Shown: one piece after another, positions 9,438-22,266 of the stretch
How positions within the stretch are numbered: position 1 is the first letter of the stretch
How the letters are laid out: every line of letters starts with the position of its first letter
Source of the DNA: Kitasatospora sp. MAA19
Lineage (GTDB): Bacteria > Actinomycetota > Actinomycetes > Streptomycetales > Streptomycetaceae
Direction: 5' to 3'
Length of the DNA: 64,000 nt
Assembly: GCF_029894125.1 (NCBI RefSeq)
Contig: NZ_JARXYZ010000004.1
Span: 62,001-126,000, forward strand
Position numbers and translations under genes: made by a program
Notes under the pieces: model-generated
What the model was told of the DNA's origin: nothing
Databases searched by the model: none
What the model saw: the letters and a program-made list of their open reading frames with translations, nothing else

Positions 9438-11258
9438 ATGGCCGAGAACCGACAACACGACGACACCGCGACCGGGCACCGCTCCACGGTCCGCTCCCTG
9501 CTGCGCCTGTGGCCCTACGCCCGGGCCGTCCGCCGCCAGTTGGCCACCTCGGCGACCGCCGCCGCGCTCGCCATGTTGAGCGTCCTCGGCGTCCCGCTGA
9601 TCCTCGGCCGGATCGTCGACGGCCCGCTCGCCCAACACGACCTGCGCGGGCTGTGGCCGCTGGTGGGCCTGCTGCTGCTGCTCGGCCTGGTCGAGGCCGC
9701 ACTGTTCTACACCCGCCGGGTGATCCTGGCCCGACCACTGGCCGGGCTGGAGACGGCCATGCGCGGCGACCTCTTCGCCAAGCTCCAGCGGCTGCCGATC
9801 TCCTTCCACGAGCGCTGGGGCTCCGGCCAGCTGCTCTCCCGGGCCACCGCCGACATGTACACCATGCGGCTGTTTCTGGCCTTCCCGCTGGTCTTCCTGA
9901 TCGTCAACTCGGTGATGTTCCTGGCCGGCACGGTGGTGATGTTCACCCAGGACTGGCGGCTGGCGCTGATCACCCTGCTGCCCTCCGTCCCGCTGTTCCT
10001 GCTCACCCGGCGCTTCGAGTCCGGTTACTCCGGCGCCGCCCGCCGCGCCCAGGACCAGAACGGCGACCTCGCCACCGTCGTCGAGGAGTCCGTCCTCGGC
10101 ATCCGCATCCTCAAGGCCTTCGGCCGCCACCGCTCGATGGCCGAGCGCTTCCGCGCCCAGTCCCACGACCTGCGCCGCACCGAACTGCGCAAGGCCGGGC
10201 TGCTCGCCAACCTCTGGGCGGTCATCGTCGGCCTGCCCGAGATCGCCCTCGGCTGCGCCCTCGCCGTCGGCGCCTACCTGGTCGCCCACGACGAGCTGAG
10301 CGCCGGCACCCTGGTCGCCTTCCTCTCCACCGCGCTCGCGCTGCGCTGGCCGGTCGAGTCCCTGGGCTGGCTGCTCGCCTACGCCAACGAGGCCGCCACC
10401 GCCACCGACCGCTTCTTCGAGGTGCTGGACGAGCCCGAGAGCGCCGATACGGGCACCGCCGACGGCCTCGGCCCCACCCCCGACGGCATCCGCTTCACCG
10501 ACGTCCGCTTCCGCTACCCCGACGCCCCCGACGACACCCCCGACCTGTTGGCCGGCATCGACCTGCACATCCGCAGCGGCGAGACGATGGCCCTGGTCGG
10601 CGCCACCGGCAGCGGCAAGACCACCCTCACCGCGCTGCTCCCCCGCCTCCACGAGGCCACCGCCGGCGCCATCACCCTGGACGGCCGGGACATCCGCGAC
10701 CTCCCCCGGGAGCGGCTGCGCGAACTCGTGGCCGTCGCCTTCGAGGAGCCCACCCTGTTCTCCGCCACCGTCCGGGAGAACGTCCTGATGGGCGCGCCCG
10801 GCGCGGGCGAGGAGCAGCTTCGTTCCGCCCTGGCCACCGCCCAGGCCGCCTTCGTGGACAAGCTCCCCGAGGGCGTGGACACCGAGGTCGGCGAGCAGGG
10901 CCTGAGCCTGTCCGGCGGCCAGCGCCAGCGTCTCGCGCTGGCCCGCGCGGTGGTCGGCGACCCGGCCTTCCTGGTGCTGGACGACCCGCTCTCCGCCCTC
11001 GACGTGCACACCGAGGCACTGGTCGAACGGGCGCTGCGCGAGGTCCTCGGCGCCACCACCGCCCTGGTGGTCGCCCACCGCCCGAGCACCGTCCTGCTCG
11101 CCGACCGGGTCGCGGTGCTCTCCGACGGCCGGATCGAGGCCGTCGGCACCCACCAGGAACTGCTGCGCGACTGCGCGCACTACCGCGAACTGATGTCGGG
11201 CGAGGCCGCCCTCGTACCCGAGACCGCCCTGATCTCCGAGGGGGGCACCACCCGATGA
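9438..11258 (+). CDS. ABC exporter half-transporter, subunit with degenerate ATPase site
   Basis: Protein of 606 residues: six transmembrane helices (residues about 30-320) then a nucleotide-binding domain. Walker A is GATGSGKTT (388-396) and the signature LSLSGGQRQR is intact. Walker B reads FLVLDDPLSALD, with Asp516 where catalytic Glu is expected; the H-loop is VVAHRPST. Glu-to-Asp replacement is the hallmark of the degenerate subunit in heterodimeric exporters such as BmrCD or TM287/288. The gene overlaps the next half-transporter by four bases (ATGA). ATG 9438 is preferred, though an in-frame ATG at 9408 exists. TACCCT seven bases before 9438 hints at leaderless transcription. The substrate is unknown. 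Confidence 0.9.
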   Translation: MAENRQHDDTATGHRSTVRSLLRLWPYARAVRRQLATSATAAALAMLSVLGVPLILGRIVDGPLAQHDLRGLWPLVGLLLLLGLVEAALFYTRRVILARPLAGLETAMRGDLFAKLQRLPISFHERWGSGQLLSRATADMYTMRLFLAFPLVFLIVNSVMFLAGTVVMFTQDWRLALITLLPSVPLFLLTRRFESGYSGAARRAQDQNGDLATVVEESVLGIRILKAFGRHRSMAERFRAQSHDLRRTELRKAGLLANLWAVIVGLPEIALGCALAVGAYLVAHDELSAGTLVAFLSTALALRWPVESLGWLLAYANEAATATDRFFEVLDEPESADTGTADGLGPTPDGIRFTDVRFRYPDAPDDTPDLLAGIDLHIRSGETMALVGATGSGKTTLTALLPRLHEATAGAITLDGRDIRDLPRERLRELVAVAFEEPTLFSATVRENVLMGAPGAGEEQLRSALATAQAAFVDKLPEGVDTEVGEQGLSLSGGQRQRLALARAVVGDPAFLVLDDPLSALDVHTEALVERALREVLGATTALVVAHRPSTVLLADRVAVLSDGRIEAVGTHQELLRDCAHYRELMSGEAALVPETALISEGGTTR

Positions 11259-13111
11259 CCACCACCGTCTCGCCCGCCGGCCCCGCCGAGCGGGAGACCG
11301 CCGAGCCGGCCGAGGAACGGCTGCCGCCGCCCCCGGCCGACGAGGAGGACATCCCCGTCCCGCCCGGCGCGCCCCGGGCACTGCTGCGCTCGCTGCTCGG
11401 CCCGCACCGCGCCCGGATCGCCGTCGCGATGGTGGTGATCCTCGTCCAGCAGGCCGCGCTGCAGTCCGGCCCGCTGCTGGTCGCCGTCGCGATGGACCGC
11501 GGCATCCCGGCGCTGCGCGAGCACGACTCCGGCCCGCTGATCGCGGTGGTCGGCGCCTACCTGGCCTGCGCGCTGATCAGCCCGGTGCTGCAGTGGGCGT
11601 TCATCAAGATCAGCGCCCGGGTCAACCAGGACATCCTGCTGGAGCTGCGCGGCCGGATCTTCCGGCACGCCCAGCGGCTGAGCCTGGACTTCCACGAGCG
11701 GTACACCTCGGGCCGGATCATCTCCCGCGCCACCAGCGACGTGGACGCGCTGCGCGAGCTGCTCTCCGAGGGCCTCCAGGAGCTGCTGACCGTCTTCCTC
11801 TCGGTCTGCTACATCTCGGTGCTGCTCCTGGTGCTGGACTGGCGACTCGGCCTGGTCTCACTGGTGTCGGTGCTGCCGCTGGCGCTGATCGCCCGCTCCT
11901 TCCGCCGCCGCTCTCGCCGGGTCTACCGGCGCTCCCGCACCTCGGCCGCCTCGCTGATCGTCCGCTTCACCGAGACCATGAACGGCATCCGCCCGGTGCA
12001 GGCCTTCCGCCGCGAGCAGGCCAACGACGACGCCTTCGCCCTGGTCAACCGGCAGTCCGCCACCGCGACGGCGGACGGCCTGCTGGAGATCGCCCGCTAC
12101 GTCGGCCTCTCCCGCGCCACCGCCAACCTGTGGACCACCGGCGTGGTGCTGCTCGGCGCCTACCTGGTCGCCGACGGCACGGTGGAACTGGGCGTGCTCA
12201 CCGCCTTCGTGCTCTACCTGCGCCGGCTCTACGACCCGATCGACCAGCTGGCGATGTTCCTGAACAGCTACCAGTCGGCCGCGGCCGCGCTGGAGAAGAT
12301 CGCCGGCCTGCTCGCCCACGAGCCGACCGTCGCCGAACCGGCCGAGCCCACCGAGCTGCCGGCGGCCGCCGGCAAGGGGCGCGAGGTCCGCTTCGAGGAC
12401 ACCCGCTTCGCCTACCGCACCGGCAAGGAGGTGCTGCCGCCGTTCGACCTGGTGATCCCGGCCGGGCAGACGGTGGCGGTGGTCGGCGCGACCGGCGCGG
12501 GCAAGTCGACGGTCGCCAAGCTGCTGGCCCGCTTCTACGACCCGGCCGACGGCCGGATCCGGCTGGACGGCGTGGACCTGCGCGACCTCGCCACCCCCGA
12601 GCTGCGCCGCGGCGTGGTGATGGTGACCCAGGAGTCCTTCCTGTTCTCCGGCACCGTCGCCGAGAACATCGCGATCGGCCGCCCCGGCGCCGGCCGCGAG
12701 GAGGTCGAGCAGGCCGCCCGGGACATCGGCGCCCACGAGTTCATCGCCGCGCTCCCGGACGGCTTCGACACCGACGTGCGCAAGCGCGGCGGCCGGATCT
12801 CCGCCGGGCAGCGCCAGCTGGTCGCCTTCGCCCGCGCGCTGCTCGCCGACCCGGCGGTGCTGATCCTCGACGAGGCGACCAGCTCGCTGGACGTCCCCGG
12901 CGAGCAGGCCGTCCAGCGGGCCATGCGCACGGTGCTGGCCGGCCGGACGGCGGTGATCATCGCGCACCGGCTCTCCACCGTGGAGATCGCCGACCGCGTC
13001 CTGGTGATGGACCAGGGCCGGATCGTCGAGGACGGCTCCCCGCAGGAGCTGGTCGACGGCTCCGGCCGCTTCGCCGCCCTCCACCAGGCCTGGCGGGACA
13101 GCCTGGTCTAG
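11255..13111 (+). CDS. ABC exporter half-transporter, catalytic subunit
   Basis: Protein of 618 residues with a Pro/Glu-rich cytoplasmic N-terminus (about 45 residues), six transmembrane helices and a nucleotide-binding domain. Walker A is GATGAGKST, the Q-loop VTQESFLF, Walker B LILDEATSSLD with canonical Glu540, and the H-loop IIAHRLSTV. The signature is altered to RISAGQRQL instead of LSGGQ. Combined with the upstream subunit this gives one complete ATP site (this Walker B with the partner's LSGGQ) and one degenerate site, as in known heterodimers. The start ATG 11255 overlaps the previous stop, implying translational coupling. Its end converges on glgP with only 20 bases between stop codons. 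Confidence 0.92.
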   Translation: MTTTVSPAGPAERETAEPAEERLPPPPADEEDIPVPPGAPRALLRSLLGPHRARIAVAMVVILVQQAALQSGPLLVAVAMDRGIPALREHDSGPLIAVVGAYLACALISPVLQWAFIKISARVNQDILLELRGRIFRHAQRLSLDFHERYTSGRIISRATSDVDALRELLSEGLQELLTVFLSVCYISVLLLVLDWRLGLVSLVSVLPLALIARSFRRRSRRVYRRSRTSAASLIVRFTETMNGIRPVQAFRREQANDDAFALVNRQSATATADGLLEIARYVGLSRATANLWTTGVVLLGAYLVADGTVELGVLTAFVLYLRRLYDPIDQLAMFLNSYQSAAAALEKIAGLLAHEPTVAEPAEPTELPAAAGKGREVRFEDTRFAYRTGKEVLPPFDLVIPAGQTVAVVGATGAGKSTVAKLLARFYDPADGRIRLDGVDLRDLATPELRRGVVMVTQESFLFSGTVAENIAIGRPGAGREEVEQAARDIGAHEFIAALPDGFDTDVRKRGGRISAGQRQLVAFARALLADPAVLILDEATSSLDVPGEQAVQRAMRTVLAGRTAVIIAHRLSTVEIADRVLVMDQGRIVEDGSPQELVDGSGRFAALHQAWRDSLV

Positions 13112-13124
13112 GCCGTCCCGCCAG
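13090..13124. terminator. Hairpin spanning the 3' end of the ABC exporter operon
   Basis: CTGGCGGGAC (13090-13099) pairs perfectly with GTCCCGCCAG (13115-13124). After one mismatch the stem continues as GCC (13101-13103) with GGC (13111-13113). The left arm is coding sequence of the exporter; the right arm begins at the last base of its stop codon and lies mostly in the 20-base gap before the glgP stop. It probably ends transcription in both directions. Confidence 0.6.
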
Positions 13125-13131
13125 CGCAGCC

Positions 13132-15798
13132 CTAGCGCAGCACCCCCGCGTCCATCCCCGCCGACTCGGCGGGCAGGGCGACCAGCCCCAGCTCGGCCGG
13201 GGAGGCCAGCCGGGGGTGGGCCGGCAGCACCCGGACGGTGTAGCCGAACGGCCCGGTCCGGCACAGCTCCAGCGAGCCCTCGTAGCGGGTCCGTCCGTCC
13301 AGGTCGGACCCGCCGACGGGCTTGAGGGCGAGCACGCAGGCATCCGAGATGCCGTCCGACTCGTCCACCCGGCCGGACACCGCCTGCACCTCGACGTCGC
13401 CCGGGTCCAGCGTCCCGAGCGCGACCTGCACCCGCAGCGACAGCGCGCTGCCCAGCTCCTGCGCCTCGTCCGGACAGTCCGCCTCGACGTGCTCGACCCG
13501 CACGGCCGGCCAGCCCTCGCGGACCCGCGCCTTCCACTCGGCCAGCTCCCGCGCGCCGCGGTAGGCCGCGCCGGCCAGCTCCCGCTGGGCCAGCGCCGCC
13601 GGGGTGTACAGCCGTTCGACGTACTCGCGGACCATCCGCCCGGCCAGCACCTTGGGCCCGAGGGTGACCAGGGTGTGCCGGACCATGGAGATCCAGCGGT
13701 GCGGCAGCCCGTCCGTGCCCCGGTCGTAGAACCGGCCGGCGACCTGCGCCTCGATCAGGTCGTACAGCGCGGCGGCCTCGATGTCGTCGCGGTGCTCGGC
13801 CTCGCTGCTCTCCGGGTCGAGCACGCCGCCGGTCTCGTCGGCGGTGGGGATCGCCCAGCCGTTCTGGCCGTCGTACCACTCGTCCCACCAGCCGTCCAGG
13901 ACGGACAGGTTGAGGCAGCCGTTGAGCGCGGCCTTCATCCCGGACGTGCCGCAGGCCTCCAGCGGGCGCAGCGGGTTGTTCAGCCAGACGTCGCAGCCCG
14001 GGTAGAGGTGCCGGGCCATCGCCATGTCGTAGTCCGGCAGGAAGACGATCCGGTGCCGGACGGCCGGGTCGTCGGCGAAGGCGACCATCTGCTGGATCAG
14101 CCGCTTGCCGCCGTCGTCGGCCGGGTGGGCCTTGCCGGCGACCACGATCTGGACCGGCCGGACGGGGTGCAGCAGCAGGGCGCGCAGCCGGTCCGGGTCG
14201 CGCAGCATCAGGGTGAGCCGCTTGTACGAGGGCACCCGGCGGGCGAAGCCGATGGTGAGCACGTCCGGGTCGAGCACCGAGGAGACCCAGCCGAGTTCGG
14301 CCTCGCCGGCGCCGCGCTGGCGCCAGGAGTCGCGCAGCCGGCGGCGGGCCTCGTCGACCAGTTGGGCGCGCAGGCTGCGGCGCAGGTCCCAGATCTCGGT
14401 GTTGCCGATCCGCTCCAGGCCCGTCCAGCGCTTGGCGTCGCCGGTGGTCATGGCGTCCTCGGCACGGTCGGCGCCGATCTCGGCGGCGCCGAGCCGCACG
14501 ACCGCCGGGTCGATCCAGGTGGCGGCGTGGACGCCGTTGGTGACCGAGGTGATCGGCACCTCGGTGGCGTCGAATCCGGGCCAGAGGCCGTTGAACATGG
14601 AGCGGCTGACCTCGCCGTGCAGGGTGGACACCCCGTTGGCGCGCTGGGCGAGCCGCAGGCCCATGGCGGCCATGTTGAAGAGCTTCGGGTCCCCGCCGGG
14701 CCAGGTCTCGGCGCCGAGCGCCAGCACCGGTTCGACCGGGACTCCGGGCAGCGCGGCGTCGCCGCCGAAGTGCCGGGCGACCAGCTCGCGGTCGAAGCGG
14801 TCGATGCCGGCCGGGACGGGCGTGTGGGTGGTGAACAGGGTGCCGGACCGGACGGACTCCAGGGCGGCGGCGAAGTCCAGGCCGGCCGCATCGTCGGCGA
14901 CGAGTTCGCGGATCCGTTCGACGCCGAGGAAGCCGGCGTGGCCCTCGTTGGTGTGGAAGACCTCGGGGGCGGGGTGCCCGGTGAGCCGGCAGTAGGCGCG
15001 GACGGCGCGGACGCCGCCGATGCCGAGCAGCATCTCCTGGAGCAACCGGTGCTCGCTGCCGCCGCCGTAGAGCCGGTCGGTGACGTCGCGCTCGGCCGGC
15101 GAGTTGGCCTCGATGTCGGAGTCGAGCAGCAGCAACGGCACCCGTCCGACCTGGGCCTTCCAGAGGTGCGCGGCCAGGGTGCGGCCGCCGGGCAGGGCGA
15201 GGTCGACCCGGGCGGGGGTGCCGTCACCCTCCCGGAGCAGGCTGACCGCGAGTTCGTCCGGATCGAGCAGCGGGTAGCGCTCCTGCTGCCAGCCGTCCCG
15301 GTCGAGGGACTGGCGGAAGTAGCCGTGCCGGTAGAACAGCCCGACGCCGATGATCGGGACGCCGAGGTCGCTGGCGGCCTTGAGGTGGTCGCCGGCCAGG
15401 ATGCCCAGGCCACCGGAGTACTGGGGCAGCGCGGCGGCGATGCCGTACTCGGGGGAGAAGTAGGCGACGGCGGCGGGCGGCGGGGTGGCGCCGGCCTCCT
15501 GCTGGGTCTGGTACCAGCGGGGGCCGCTCAGGTACTCGCGCAGGTCGTCGGCGAGATCGCCGAGTCTGCGCAGGAACCGCCGGTCGGCGGCGAGTGCGGC
15601 GAGCCGGGCGGCCGGGACCTCCCCGAGCAGCCGCACCGGGTCCTCGCCGGTCGCGGCCCAGACCTCCGGGTCCACGGACCGGAAGAGGTCCCTGGTCTCG
15701 GGGTGCCAGGACCAGCGCAGGTTGAGGGCCAGCTCGTGCAGCGGCTGGAGTTGTTCGGGCAGGACGGTGCGGACGGTGAATCTGCGGATTGCCTTCAC
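13132..15798 (-). CDS. glgP: Alpha-glucan (glycogen) phosphorylase
   Basis: GT35 enzyme of about 888 residues that releases glucose-1-phosphate from alpha-1,4-glucan using pyridoxal phosphate. It starts KAIRRFTVRTVLPEQLQPL, the N-terminus of the actinobacterial long-type phosphorylase. The PLP-lysine motif EACGTSGMKAALNG is present, as are EGHAGFLGVERIREL and the substrate-site stretch VWLNNPLRPLEA. I chose GTG 15798 for the match to the family N-terminus; ATG 15828 is also in frame. TACGCT seven bases upstream of the GTG suggests a leaderless mRNA. It is divergent from glgE, a placement also seen in Streptomyces coelicolor, and gives the degradative arm of the GlgE-pathway cluster. Confidence 0.93.
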   Translation of the reverse strand: MKAIRRFTVRTVLPEQLQPLHELALNLRWSWHPETRDLFRSVDPEVWAATGEDPVRLLGEVPAARLAALAADRRFLRRLGDLADDLREYLSGPRWYQTQQEAGATPPPAAVAYFSPEYGIAAALPQYSGGLGILAGDHLKAASDLGVPIIGVGLFYRHGYFRQSLDRDGWQQERYPLLDPDELAVSLLREGDGTPARVDLALPGGRTLAAHLWKAQVGRVPLLLLDSDIEANSPAERDVTDRLYGGGSEHRLLQEMLLGIGGVRAVRAYCRLTGHPAPEVFHTNEGHAGFLGVERIRELVADDAAGLDFAAALESVRSGTLFTTHTPVPAGIDRFDRELVARHFGGDAALPGVPVEPVLALGAETWPGGDPKLFNMAAMGLRLAQRANGVSTLHGEVSRSMFNGLWPGFDATEVPITSVTNGVHAATWIDPAVVRLGAAEIGADRAEDAMTTGDAKRWTGLERIGNTEIWDLRRSLRAQLVDEARRRLRDSWRQRGAGEAELGWVSSVLDPDVLTIGFARRVPSYKRLTLMLRDPDRLRALLLHPVRPVQIVVAGKAHPADDGGKRLIQQMVAFADDPAVRHRIVFLPDYDMAMARHLYPGCDVWLNNPLRPLEACGTSGMKAALNGCLNLSVLDGWWDEWYDGQNGWAIPTADETGGVLDPESSEAEHRDDIEAAALYDLIEAQVAGRFYDRGTDGLPHRWISMVRHTLVTLGPKVLAGRMVREYVERLYTPAALAQRELAGAAYRGARELAEWKARVREGWPAVRVEHVEADCPDEAQELGSALSLRVQVALGTLDPGDVEVQAVSGRVDESDGISDACVLALKPVGGSDLDGRTRYEGSLELCRTGPFGYTVRVLPAHPRLASPAELGLVALPAESAGMDAGVLR

Positions 15799-16441
15799 GG
15801 CGTGAAGCGTAGCCGCGATGGCCGTCATGACCGTGCGTCAAGTGGGCTATTGGGCATCCGTTCGGCCTATTGATGAGATCGCATTCGGCGCATTGGGCTG
15901 CACGGGGGGCGCGCGAGGCGCACATTCCGGGGGCCCGCGCTACCAATGCATGAACACTGTGGAACAGGTCCATTTCCGATGGCTCATCCGCTCAGGACAA
16001 AGCCCGAAACTACTGTCGTACCGCTGCAAAAGTCTTGTCCCCGGTGCGAGGATGACTCAAGGTCGTTGATGCTGCGGGGAGTGCGGCGGCGGGTGGCGTC
16101 CGCCTTGAAGCAGCACGTCCGAATCCTTTTCGCGTTGATCGTTCCCCTTCTTCTTAGCCCATTCGGCGCCCACCGCGCACCGACGCGTGTCCTCGTACCC
16201 GGCCTGCTCGTTCACGGGTGGACCGGGTCGCCCAGGGGCGTGCCCCTGGAGGCGCGCGCCGGGACGCGCACGGGCTCCGGGCGTCCCGCCGCGGGCTCGG
16301 CGGGCGCCGGGCAGGTTGCCGGGGACAGCGACGCGGGCAGGCTTCCGGTCGCACGTCCTCCCCACCCAGCAGTCCTCCCGGTACTCCCCTGGCCCATCCC
16401 GGCCCGCGGGAGCTGCCGCCGATCTCGGGCAGGAGTTTGAC
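15799..16441. other. Divergent intergenic region between glgP and glgE
   Basis: This 643-bp region carries no credible gene. On the glgP side AGCGTA at 15806-15811 reads TACGCT on the minus strand, a plausible -10 box placed exactly for a leaderless glgP transcript. Further out the sequence is relatively AT-rich, with ATTGGGC recurring near 15847 and 15892. On the glgE side AGGAG lies six bases before ATG 16442. No clear -35/-10 pair for glgE could be assigned. Confidence 0.4.
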
Positions 16442-20457
<4,016 letters not shown>

Positions 20458-20495
20458 CGATCCGCCACATCCGGCCCCAACAGCACCACCAGACC

Positions 20496-20532
20496 CTCCG
20501 GGGGCGCGAGTTGAACCCCTGCGCCCCCGGAG
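20496..20532 (+). terminator. Hairpin between treS and pep2
   Basis: CTCCGGGGGCGC (20496-20507) pairs perfectly with GCGCCCCCGGAG (20521-20532) around a 13-base loop. It lies 38 bases past the treS stop, in the only long gap (242 bp) of the glgE operon. It could be a partial terminator, an RNA-processing or stability element, or the end of an upstream transcript. No T-run follows. Confidence 0.5.
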
Positions 20533-20699
20533 TTCTCTGCACCACCGCGTACGGAGAACAGCCCAACGGCCACCCACACGAAGGCGTGACACCTGAGCCC
20601 CGCTCGCGTGCCGCCGCCGCCGCGCCGCCGAAATCCGGAAGACTGACGGACCCGGCCAGACCCGTCGGGCCGTCCGCCCGCTTCCGGGGAAAGGGAGTC

Positions 20700-22190
20700 A
20701 TGTCCGAAACCTCCCGTTCTCAAGCCCATGTGCAGCACGACACCCCCGCCGAATCCGCCGCGTCGGCGGGCCCGCGGAGCACCGGGGCCCGGAGAACCGC
20801 CCTGGGGGTCAGCGAACTCGTCCAGGCGGCCCTGCCGCTGATCGCCGAGTGGCTCCCCACCCAGCGCTGGTACGCCGGGAAGGGACGGCCCATCACCGGC
20901 CTCACCCCGATGGTCGGAACCCCGCTGCAGGTCGGCGACCCGGCCCTGCTGCACCTGCTGCTGCGGGTCGAGCACGCCACCACGGCCGGCGCCCCGCACG
21001 GGGACATCTACCAACTCCTGCTCGGCATCCGCTCGGACGGGCCCGCGGACATCGAGCCCAGCGCCGTGCTCGGCCGGCTCAGCCAGGGCCCGTACGACGG
21101 CGCGGCGCTCTACGACGCGGTGCACGACCCCGAACTCACCGGGCGGCTGCTGGAACACCTGGCCACCGGCGACCGGTTCGGCTCGCTGTCCTTCCGCCGC
21201 ACCCCCGGCTCCGGGCTCCCCGCCAACCTCCCCGGCCGCGCCTCCACCGCCGAGCAGTCCAACAGCTCGGTCATCTACGGCACCTCGTACATCCTCAAGC
21301 TGTTCCGCCGCATCCACCCCGGCACCAACCCCGACCTCGAACTCTCCCTCGCCCTCTCCCGGGCCGGCTCCACCCGGATCCCCCGGGTCGCCGCCTGGTT
21401 CGAGAGCCGGATGGAACGCGCCGAACCCGCCACCCTCGGCCTGCTCCAGCGCTACCTGCCGGACGCCGAGGACGGCTGGGAGCTCGCCCTCGACCACGTC
21501 GGCCAGCTCAAGGGCGACCCCTCCCCCGGCAACTTCGCCATCGAGGCCCACCGGCTCGGCCGGGCCACCGCCGAGGTGCACCGGGTCCTGGCCCGGTCGA
21601 TGCCGGTCGCCCGGCTCGACCGCGCCCAGACCAGCCGGCTCGCCACCACCATGGCCGACCGGCTGGACAGCGCCGTCGCCGCCGTCCCCGGGCTGCTGCG
21701 CTACCGGGCCGCGCTGCGCACCGCCTTCCAGCAGCTCGCCGACGCCCACCCGGACGGCCTGCCGGTCCAGCGCATCCACGGCGACCTGCACCTCGGGCAG
21801 GCCATGCGCACCCCGCACGGCTGGGTACTGCTGGACTTCGAGGGCGAACCGGCCAAGTCCGTCAACGAGCGCCGGGAGCCGCAGCCCGCGCTGCGCGACA
21901 TCGCCGCGATGCTCCGCTCCTTCGACTACGCGGCCGCCCACCTGCTGGCCGGCGGCCCGGTCGACCCGGAGCTCGCCCACCTCGCGGCCGCCTGGGCGCA
22001 GCGCAACCGCACCGCCTTCTGCGCCGGCTACACCGCCGGCGGCGGCGCCGACCCGGCGGCCTCGCCGGAGCTGATGCGGGCTCTGGAGATCGACAAGGCG
22101 GTGTACGAGGTGGTCTACGAGGCCCGGCACCGGCCGAGCTGGCTGCCGATCCCGCTCGCCGCGATCAACCGGCTCGCCCTCACCGTGTGA
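20700..22190 (+). CDS. pep2: Maltokinase Pep2
   Basis: Protein of 496 residues that phosphorylates maltose with ATP to give alpha-maltose-1-phosphate, the donor used by GlgE. An N-terminal cap ([28 protein letters not shown]) precedes a eukaryotic-like kinase fold. The catalytic loop reads [12 protein letters not shown] and the metal-binding motif LLDFEGEP, both typical of mycobacterial and Streptomyces maltokinase. The first 40 residues are Ser/Ala-rich and poorly conserved. ATG 20700 follows GGAAAGGGAG. The gene lies 242 bp past treS with a hairpin between, so expression may be partly uncoupled from glgE-treS. glgB follows after 76 bp. Confidence 0.93.
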   Translation: MSETSRSQAHVQHDTPAESAASAGPRSTGARRTALGVSELVQAALPLIAEWLPTQRWYAGKGRPITGLTPMVGTPLQVGDPALLHLLLRVEHATTAGAPHGDIYQLLLGIRSDGPADIEPSAVLGRLSQGPYDGAALYDAVHDPELTGRLLEHLATGDRFGSLSFRRTPGSGLPANLPGRASTAEQSNSSVIYGTSYILKLFRRIHPGTNPDLELSLALSRAGSTRIPRVAAWFESRMERAEPATLGLLQRYLPDAEDGWELALDHVGQLKGDPSPGNFAIEAHRLGRATAEVHRVLARSMPVARLDRAQTSRLATTMADRLDSAVAAVPGLLRYRAALRTAFQQLADAHPDGLPVQRIHGDLHLGQAMRTPHGWVLLDFEGEPAKSVNERREPQPALRDIAAMLRSFDYAAAHLLAGGPVDPELAHLAAAWAQRNRTAFCAGYTAGGGADPAASPELMRALEIDKAVYEVVYEARHRPSWLPIPLAAINRLALTV

Positions 22191-22266
22191 CCGCCCCGGC
22201 CGCACCCGCACCCCCGGTTCCGCCGCCCTGGAGTTTGCCCACCCCCCGTCGCAGGAGGACCCAGCC

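Noticed and set aside
20496..20545. tRNA-like T-arm look of the sequence near GAGTTGAACCCC between treS and pep2
   Set aside because: No acceptor, D or anticodon arms can be folded around it; it is explained by the hairpin loop.
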